Assembly (NCBI GenBank): GCA_023053685.1
Contig: JALIGW010000014.1
Location: 16,157,090 to 16,221,089 of the forward strand
Reading direction: 5' to 3'
Length of the DNA: 64,000 bases
Source: Diadophis punctatus similis
Lineage: Eukaryota; Chordata; Lepidosauria; Squamata; Dipsadidae
The stretch's first letter is position 1. Each line of letters starts with the position of its first letter. The notes under the pieces were generated by a model. It had not been told where the DNA came from. It was given only the letters and a program-made list of their open reading frames with translations, and searched no databases. Both the position numbers and the translations under genes were made by a program. This document shows, one piece after another, positions 24,606-33,600 of the stretch.

Positions 24606-27600
24606 TTTTAACGACCCCATAATCCCTCGCAGGGTGGAGTCTGGGAAACTGAATGGAGCTAGCAGAGTGTTTAATGGCCGGATGCCCTTCCTGTCGCCAT
24701 GAGTATTCCTTCTATCTCCCACTGAAATCATTGATGAAGATATTGAGGACTACTAGACTTAAGACAGAACCTTGAGGGACCCACTTCATGCTTCCCTCCA
24801 TGCAGATGCAGCTCCAGGTCTTTCAGATCAGGTCTTTCTGTGGAGAGCCAAAGTGGATATCAGAGCAGAAGAGCTCCCGAGAGAACCCTGTGCTCTGCGT
24901 AATTTGTGGCTAGCCATAAGGAAGTGCTTGCGCAATACCACATGCTGGTCTGTGCAAGGCTGGGTGGGGCTGGGAACTCATGTCGCCTTGCCCATGGGGA
25001 GAGCGACATCACGAGTAAATTAGGTAATTCACGGATCTGTGGGATGACTTGACATTGCCAGCTGGAATGGAAGCAAGTGATTCTGCCCTTAATGAAGAAT
25101 TTCTTGCCCTCTAATGTCCTGGAGCAGAAGCCAGGACAGAGAACTGGAAGGCGCCTTCTTACCTGTCTTGCTCAGGATAAGCAGCCTCTGATTCGAGAGC
25201 CTAACATCCTGTCCCAGGCAGGAAGCAGGGCCTAATGTCTCTTCCTGCACATCTGGTCCTGCCTGAGTGCAATTTTAAGACCAGAGCTTTTTGTTTTAAA
25301 ATTAAATGCAACAAAAAAATTAACCAGAATAGAATAAAGGAGATGTGGCCAAGAATTCAAATCAGAAAGCCTCTCGCTCAAATCTGGCTTCCTTGTGGGC
25401 CAGGCATGCAAGGGGCAAGAACCCTTCTAGATGTCTTCTGCTGTCAATCAACTTGAATACTACTACAATAGGGGTAGCTGGAAGCACGCAGTCTCATAAC
25501 ATGCACCTTTGCTATAAACTATTGATTAATTAAGCATTTGTTAAAGTGCCAGATTTTTCCAACTTGGTTTAGAAAACAAGTTAGGAAAAATGTTGTTTTT
25601 TATAGATGGAAAATAGCTGTGAAATGTTTTAAATCTTGAGGTTGTGTGTGTGTTTTTTTTTTTTGTCAAACTCAAATAATGAATTGTTCTGCCTCTAAGA
25701 GATTAGTAACAGTGTTCATTGTCCGTTGCTCAACAGGTCCATTTCTGAAAAGAATTAGAGGGAGAATTCCTGGTAGGGGATTGTGTGCCAGGCTGACCCT
25801 CTCTGAAGGCATCGAGAGACACTGCAGCTGAGAATGCACAACCTCTCTTGATCACAGGGATTTTAGATTTAGATTTATTATTAGAGTTGGAAGGGACCTT
25901 GTAGGTCATCTAGTCCAACCCCCTGCTCAAGCAGGAGTTCCTACACCATTTGAGACAGATGGCAGTGCAGTCTCTCCTTGAAGGTCGCAAGTGTTGGGGC
26001 TCTCACGACCTCTGCTGGCAAGCTGTTCCACTGGTTGATCGCTCTCACCGTCAGAAAGTTTCTCCTCACTTCCAGGTTGAATCTCTCCTTGGTCAGCTTC
26101 CATCCGTTATTCCTTGTTTGGCTTTCTGGTGCCATGGAGAACAGCCTGACCCCCTCCTCTCTGTGGCATCCCCTCAAGTATTGGAACACTGCTATCATGT
26201 CACCCCGGGTCCTTCTCTTCGCCAGACTGGCCAAGCTCAGTTCCTGCAACCGCTCTTTGTATGTTTTATTTTCCAGACCCTTTATCATCCTGGTTGCTCT
26301 CTTCTGCACTTTCTCTAGGGTTTCAATGTCTTTTTTGTAGTGTGGTGACCAAAACTGGATGCAGTACTCTAGGTGTGGTCTGACCAAGGCTTTATAGAGT
26401 GGTACTAGTACCTCTCTGGTCCTTGATTGTATCCCTCTATTTATGCAGCTCAGGACTGCGTTGGCCTTTTTGGCTGCTGCTGCACACTGCTGGCTCATAT
26501 TTAGTTGGCTGTCTACCAGGACTCCGAGATACCTCTCGCAATCGCTGCTATTGAGTGTGGTTTCGCCCAGTTTGTATGTGTATTTTTGATTCTTCTTGCC
26601 TAGGTGCAGAATTTTACTTTTCTCTGTGTTAAATTTCATTTTATTGGTTTGGGCCCAGTGTTCGAGTCTGTCGAGGTCCCTCTGGATTTCAGGGAGATCA
26701 TGAGATCAACCACCTGCACTCCGGATGGCAGTTCCTCCTGAGTAAATTGTAGAAATGGAGCGCCTTAGTTGTAGGTGAAGAGAAGATAAACCACGATCTA
26801 GTGGAGAGTGCAAATCAGCCACAGTTCTTGATTCCCTCCTCCTTCAACAATTGTAAGGTGACTTCTGCATTTGAAAAAAAGAAACCTGGGCTACTGCAGG
26901 CTTCTTTACTTGTGAATGGCTGAGTGCCTCTTGCATCTGAAACAGTTTAGCAGAAATTGCAGCCCCAATACAATCTGATGTCTGGGGCCACAAGCTTCCC
27001 CTCCCCTAAGTGGCAAAGCCTCCACAGACAGCCCAAAGTTGATTTTGAGCTGTATTTTTAAAGTGAAAAAAGAGCAACGTTTTTTTTTTGAGGAATATTT
27101 GAAGAATAATCATATTTTATTCATTTATTTATTTTAGTGTTCTTTTATGCCGCCCTACTCCCTGGGGACTCAGGGAGGCATACAACATTTAAAGAACAAC
27201 TAAACAATATAATTTAAAAACAATTTAAAAAGAATTTAAAAAATATACAAAACCATACATACATGGGGTAGACCTAGGATGTGAAATTGTCTCAAATCAC
27301 CCCGCCTGCAGGAAGAGCCATGTCTTACCAGCTTTTCGGAAGGCCAGCAAGGTGGGGATAATTCGGATCTCTGGGGGTAGTTGGTTCCAGAGAACAGGGG
27401 CCCCCACAGAAAAGGCCCTCCCCCTAGGCCCCGCCAGCCGGCATTGTTTGGTTGATGGGACCTGGAGGAGACCCGCTCTGTGGGACTTGACCGGTCGAAG
27501 GGAAGTATGAGGTAGGATGCAGTCCCGGAGGTAACCTGGTCCTAAGCCATGTAGGGCTTTAAAGATGATAATCAACACCATATCACTATTTTCATTTAGT

Positions 27601-30600
27601 TTTAACTGAATTAAAATGGGAACCTACCCAGTTTAGTTATTGTCTTGGATCTTCTCCCCTTGGACCAGCCTGTGGCAGTCCATTTAAAGTCCAGTCCCGG
27701 TCTTGGATCCAGAAACGCCTCCCCTTTCCTAGTCTTAGGTCCCCACAAGCATCCAAACTCCATCCTGAAATGCTTCCAAGCCAGGCACTGTGCAGTGGGT
27801 TAAGGTTGAGCTTAGACTGGGAAGCGCCTTTGGTGGCATGGCACCTATCGCTCCCTCTCAGCACAGCCTACCTCACAGGGATGTTGCTGGGGTAAAATTA
27901 GAAGAGACATTTATTCAAGCCGCCTTCAGATTAGGACAAAACTCTGATCCATCACTAAATAATGAAAGCACCATTGTAAATAATTTTCGTAAAACGATTT
28001 AAATCTCACAAAATTATGAAAGTCTATTACTGATCTTTCATGACACTGACCTGTAGATAGTAGTTTTCTTTTTACATGCAATGCTAAACATATTGCCAAA
28101 TCTCAACTTCACCCTAAAGAAATTTGTGGGAATTTTTTATAGTATCCAAAACTACAATTTCTGTCCTGAGAACAGACGGTATATCCTGTGAGAATTTGCA
28201 GAACAAACTGCAAAGAAGAATCCCCCAAAAGACAGCACTGGGGCATCATCATCAATGGCCACCGAATGAGAGTGAAGGGCTTCAATCCCAATTCTGAACA
28301 GGTAGACCGGGTAGCTATTTCCATGTTTAGGTGGGGGGACTGGAATGGGCAAAAATCTGAAATTATTATTGCTCTTTATTAAATGCATAGGCTAAACAAC
28401 TCCATCACAACCCTGAGCAACATTTGATTGACCAAAAAGGCTTCAAGAACTGTTAACCTAATCTTACGTAGCTTCTTCTCCGGTAATATCACACTACTAA
28501 CCAGAGCATAAAAAACATTCGCCAGACCAATCCTTGAATACAGCTCATCTGTCTGGAACCCACACCGCATATCGGACATAAATACATTAGAAAGTGTCCA
28601 GAGATACTTTACAAGAAGAGTCCTCCACTCCTCTACTCGCAACAGAATACCTTACGCAACCAGACTTGAAATCCTGGGCTTAGAAAGCTTAGAACTACAT
28701 CACCTTCGGCACGAACTAAGCATAGCTCATAAAATTATCTGCTACAACGTCCTTCCTGTCAACGACTACTTCAGCTTCAACCACAACAATACACGAGAGC
28801 ACACAACAGATACAAACTCAAAGTGAACCGCTCCAAATTTGACTGTAGAAAATACGACTTTAGCAACAGAGTGGTAAATGCCTGGAACTCACTACTTGAC
28901 TCTGTGGTTTCGTCACCAAACCCCCAAAACTTTACCCTTAGACTGTCCACTGTTGACCTCACCCGATTCCTAAGAGGTCAGTAAGGGGCGTGCATAAGTG
29001 CACCAGCGTGCCTACCGTCCCTGTCCTAATGTTCCCCCTTATCAATACCCATTTTATGTATATAAACAATGTTATATCTATGTATATTGACAAAACGTAC
29101 TTGACAAAAAAAATAAAAAAATAAATAAAAAAAACATTCAGACGGACTTTCCTAGAGAGAGAAGAAGATCACGACATTCCTAATTCCCCAAAAAGTTGCC
29201 TCTTCCCAGACTTACCTGCAAGGTCTTGTAAGCGATGCCCCCACGCCAGAGTCTCTGCGCTCCCTCGTTTCAGGCTCCTCAGTCTCGTTCAGAGAGTTGG
29301 CAGTGCTCTCAAAGTCGCTGGTGGAAGTACCAATGTCAGACATGGAGTGGTTCTCCAAGTTCAGGTTGGTGGGCTCCTCGGCAGAATCTGTTTCCTCCCT
29401 TTCCTCCACCCCAATACTTTCATCCTCCATATCCAACTTCACTGCCTTTGACCAGAGCTCTATTTTTTGCTGGAGACCCCAAACATGCTGCAGGATGTCA
29501 TCTAGGTTTTCATAGATCATTTCCTGGTCCAGATCAAAGAGATCGTCTCCACTGCCAAAGTCAGGAACATTATCGTAGAGGCTGGTGCGGCTATTTGTGG
29601 AAGTGCTTGAAGGCCTCCTTAGTCGGTGTTCCAGGGCATGAGAAGAATTGCCCGCATGGATACCACTGCTGATGCCAGGGCCACCTGACAAAGGACTGGA
29701 GGCTTGGTGGGTTGATTTCCAGTCTGCCAAACAGCCACTCTCCAAAGGACACAAGCTTTCGATGGAGAGAGATTTGGGGAAAGTGCCTGGCTTGTAATCC
29801 CCTGGGATGTGGAATAAATAATCTCTTTTAAATGCAATTTGATGATCCCACATTCTGGCATCCCATTTCTTGTTCGGACTTGTTTCATAATCCTCTAAAT
29901 AAATACTACCATATTTGGGCTCACGTTGCAGCTTGCTTTTAACTGAGGCCAGAGCATGGTTAGTCCGACCACCTGCTGAAATTGTTTTACTGCCGTAGAA
30001 AGAACGTGGCTTTTCATTTCCTACTACAACCTGCGTCCCAGAGACAGGTTCCCTGGGGTCCTTTGAGGAGTTCCAACCAGGCATGAGGTGAGTTGTATCC
30101 CTGTCTGGAGCTTTAGCGGAGTCCAATTTCTCCTTGTCTTTCTTTCTCAGAGATTCGATTCTTTTGAGGAAATTCCGTGTCTGACGTTTCTTGGGTTTTT
30201 CCTTGCTGTTTTCATTTGGAGACTGGGCTGCTGGAGAATGGTTACTCAAGCTGTCAGGGGAGTTGGTTAAAGTTGGGGAGTTCTGAATGGATGACGAATG
30301 GGGTGCCATGGCCACAAGAGCCAAGGCCCCACCAGTGCTGCTCGTGCTATGGAGTGAAATGCCCTCCAGGTCAGCACTCAGGTCTGTGAGGACACTTTCC
30401 TGGCTGGGAAACTTCCTCATTGCGGAGTCTCTCTGCAAGCTCTCTCCAAGATGTTCCTCTGAGTCAGTTTGGGGGCCCCTTCTGCGGTTTCTCTGGGAGG
30501 CCCATCGTTCACCAAGAGCACAGAAGTCTTCATCATCCAAGTCTTCATTCTAGATCAAGCACAGAAATCAGAGTCATTTTACAACTGGGTGGGAAGAGGC

Positions 30601-33600
30601 TGGCTCTAAAGGAAAAGCGGTTTCTTTGCATAGTCAGAAGCATCGCTTTATGACCTCCACTAGATGGGTGACAATTGATTCAAAGAACTAATCTAGAAGA
30701 ATTGTACATTGGATTACCCCAGGGGTGTCAAACTCAAGGCCCGCGGGCCGGATCCGGCCCTTGTGGTGCTTAGATCTGGCCCGCAGGGCCGCCCTGGAAA
30801 CAGCAAAGGACCTGCCCGCGGTGCCTCTGCCAGCGAAAACGGGCTCCCTATCTCCATTTTTGGCTGGGACAGCCTCCTGCAACCCTTTGCCTCAGGGGTG
30901 AAATGCTCCCGGTTCGCTCTTACCTGTCGGTCGTCGCAGAGCTGATGGAGCCGATGGCGGTCGCGGCGCAGGGCTGCCCCTGCCAGCTTCCCCCGTCCGC
31001 CTGGATGCCACCATTTGAGTTCTTTTGCCCCCTGCGCATGCGCAAAGCGTTCCGCATGTGCAGAGGGCAAAAGAACTCAAATGGTGGCGTCCAGATGGGC
31101 GGGGAAAGTGGGCAGGGGCAGCCCGGCCCCGCTACCACCACCGGCTCCATCGGCTCTGCGACGACCGACAGGTAAGAGCGAACCGGGAGCATTTCACCCC
31201 TGCTTTGCCTCCTGAGCTCCGTTTTCGCTGCAAGAGGGTTACAGGAGGCCATCCCAGCCGGAAACGAAGACTGGGAGCCCGTTTTCGCTGGCAGAGCCTT
31301 CGTGTCACCGCAGGCGCCCCCGACACGAGTGATGTCAAGCTGGCCACACCCATCCTGGCCACGCCCCCCCAGCCCTCCCGAGGTCAAACACAACCCTGAT
31401 GCGGCCCTCAATGAAATTGAGTTTGACACCCCTGGATTACCCAGTCCATCACTTACCATTCATTCAAAACCTAAGTGTGAGAGAATCTTTAGAGTAATTA
31501 CTGAAAGTCCAACTAAATTGATGATGCTTTTGAAAGGGCAAAACACATAATATTTTAATTATTTATATCCATTTTAGTTTTCTTTCCATAAAAGTGATCT
31601 CAAAACTTCTTGATCATGATTTAGGACAAAGACAGATGTTTATTTATTTATTTATTAGTGAGACTTATATACTGCCTCAAAGTGCAAGCACTCTCTAAGC
31701 GGTTTACACCAGTAAGCAATGTATATTTATATTGTCCCCAACAATCTGGGTCCTCATTTTACCTACCTCGGAAGGATGGAAGGCTGAGTCAACCTTGAGC
31801 CGGTGAGATTTGAACCGCTGACCTGCGGATCACAGTCAGCTAAAGTGGCTTGCAGTACCGCACTCTAACCGCTGCGCCACCTCGGCTCATTATGTTGGAT
31901 GTTCATGTACTTTTCTGGCAACATGGAGACTCAGATTAAATTTTAAAAACTAAAAATTAAAAATACAGGAATCTTTTTTTTTTATTTCCAAAAAGTTTTA
32001 TTAGTACAAAATTACATAGATAATAGCTAAACATTAAATAGAAAGTACAAACATTTTTTTTAATTTTTCTCCCCCCTAACCCACCCCTTTCCCTCCCCCC
32101 CTCCCCCCCGGACTTCCCAGAGAGAGTACAGGGCATAATATCAATAAAATAAATTTAAATTAAATTAAAAAATTTTGACTTCCACCTTATTTTTTTAAAA
32201 CTTCAACTCCAAATTGTACACTAATAAAAATTCCTTCCTCCTCCTTTCAATCATCTACCCTTCACAACATTTCTTCACTGTTAACTAAGAATTAAATGAT
32301 TATTACATAAATGATGACTAAGTATTAAATACAAAAACCTTAAACTTCATCATAAAATCAATCAGTATATAAATAACATACTATTACTATATATCAGATT
32401 ATAAGCACTAATTACAAACTTTAAATAACCTTCCTCCCAAAAAAAAAATGTTAAATCTAATTGTAATATTTTATAACTGGATAGATAACAATTCCAAATC
32501 TTTCTCACAATTAAATAAAACTTAAATTGATATTACACAAAAAATAACTAAATAATAATACAAAAACCTTAAACTTCATCATAAATTCTACCACTCTATT
32601 AGTAACATAATGTTACTATGTATTAAATTATTAGGTTCAAAAAAGTTCTAAATCTTTAAAAAGAATTAATAATACTTTGAATAAGCCCCCCAAAAAAAAC
32701 AAAAGAAAAAAAAAGAATGCAAGAAGTAAAGAAAAGAAAAAAAAATTAAGGAAAGAAGGGAAAAAGAAAAGTACAGTCATAATGGCAACCATCTGTCCAA
32801 TAAACTTCAACACTGCATCTTGTTGTATCTTAATGATGGTTGCATCTTTTTGTAACTTGATAATTTTGTAGTTGTCAGCTCGCCTCCCATCTGACCCCGA
32901 TCTTCCATCTCCTTTTCCACACTGTAGACATCTGTCTGGCTCTGCCAATCATTTAAATTTTGTAAATCTGTTTCGATTTGAAGAGGAAGGGATGGCTTTC
33001 CCTCCTCCTCCTCTTTTGTTTTCATACATCTTTCCTCTGGAATCTTGGATATATCAGCCTTTAAGACGTTGACATAAAATTCAGTAGCTTTCTTTGTTGT
33101 ATTAAGCCGATATCTTTTCCCCAGAAATTTCACTGCAACTCCTGTTGGTGCTTCCCATTTGTAATGTAAATTTAACCTTTTAAATTCATCAATCAGAAAG
33201 GTATAATCTTTTCTGGCTTTGAGCATTTTAGAGGGAATTTCTTTCCATATCATCAGTTCCTGGCCATTCACCTGCAGGTTATTCTTAAACGTTGCCTGTA
33301 TAATCCTATTCCGTAAGGCTCTTGTAGTAAAGTATATTACAATATCCCTTGGTAGGTGTTTTTGTTTTGCATACCAGGAGTTGATTCTATATATTTTATC
33401 AATTTGCCTGGCTAGTTCTTCTTTAGACAGTCCAGACACCTGCTCCAAAGCTTCCACCATCCTTCCTTTCAAATCTTCATATAATCCTTCTTTCAACCCC
33501 CTGACCCTTATGGCAAATTCCATGGATCTGAATTGCGTCATTAACACCTCTGTTTCAAAATTTGCAATGTCATTTTGTATTTTATCTATGTATTCTACTG

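Larger units (their letters stand above)
21835..24840 (-). mobile_element. CR1 LINE copy broken by several insertions
   Basis: CR1 segments at 21835-22015, about 22388-22937, 23681-23737, 24445-24545 and 24699-24840 line up in minus-strand order, from the 3' end towards the reverse-transcriptase middle. The gaps are filled by SINE-like sequences, an L1 tail, a solo LTR and an RTE tail. Confidence 0.8.

Noticed and set aside
24492..24731. Frame with a long poly-aspartate run, and poly-histidine and poly-isoleucine frames on the other strand
   Set aside because: These are translations of the (ATC)n tail of an RTE insertion.
25941..26639. 232-residue frame as a host gene
   Set aside because: The sequence is the CR1 reverse-transcriptase C-terminus with a CR1 3' end directly downstream.
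29235..29672. 145-residue plus-strand frame
   Set aside because: It is the antisense of the large STARD8 exon, which has splice sites and family motifs on the minus strand.
30714..31459. Several 75-180 residue frames on both strands
   Set aside because: They fall in two nested palindromic hAT elements; near-identical frames on both strands are palindrome shadows.
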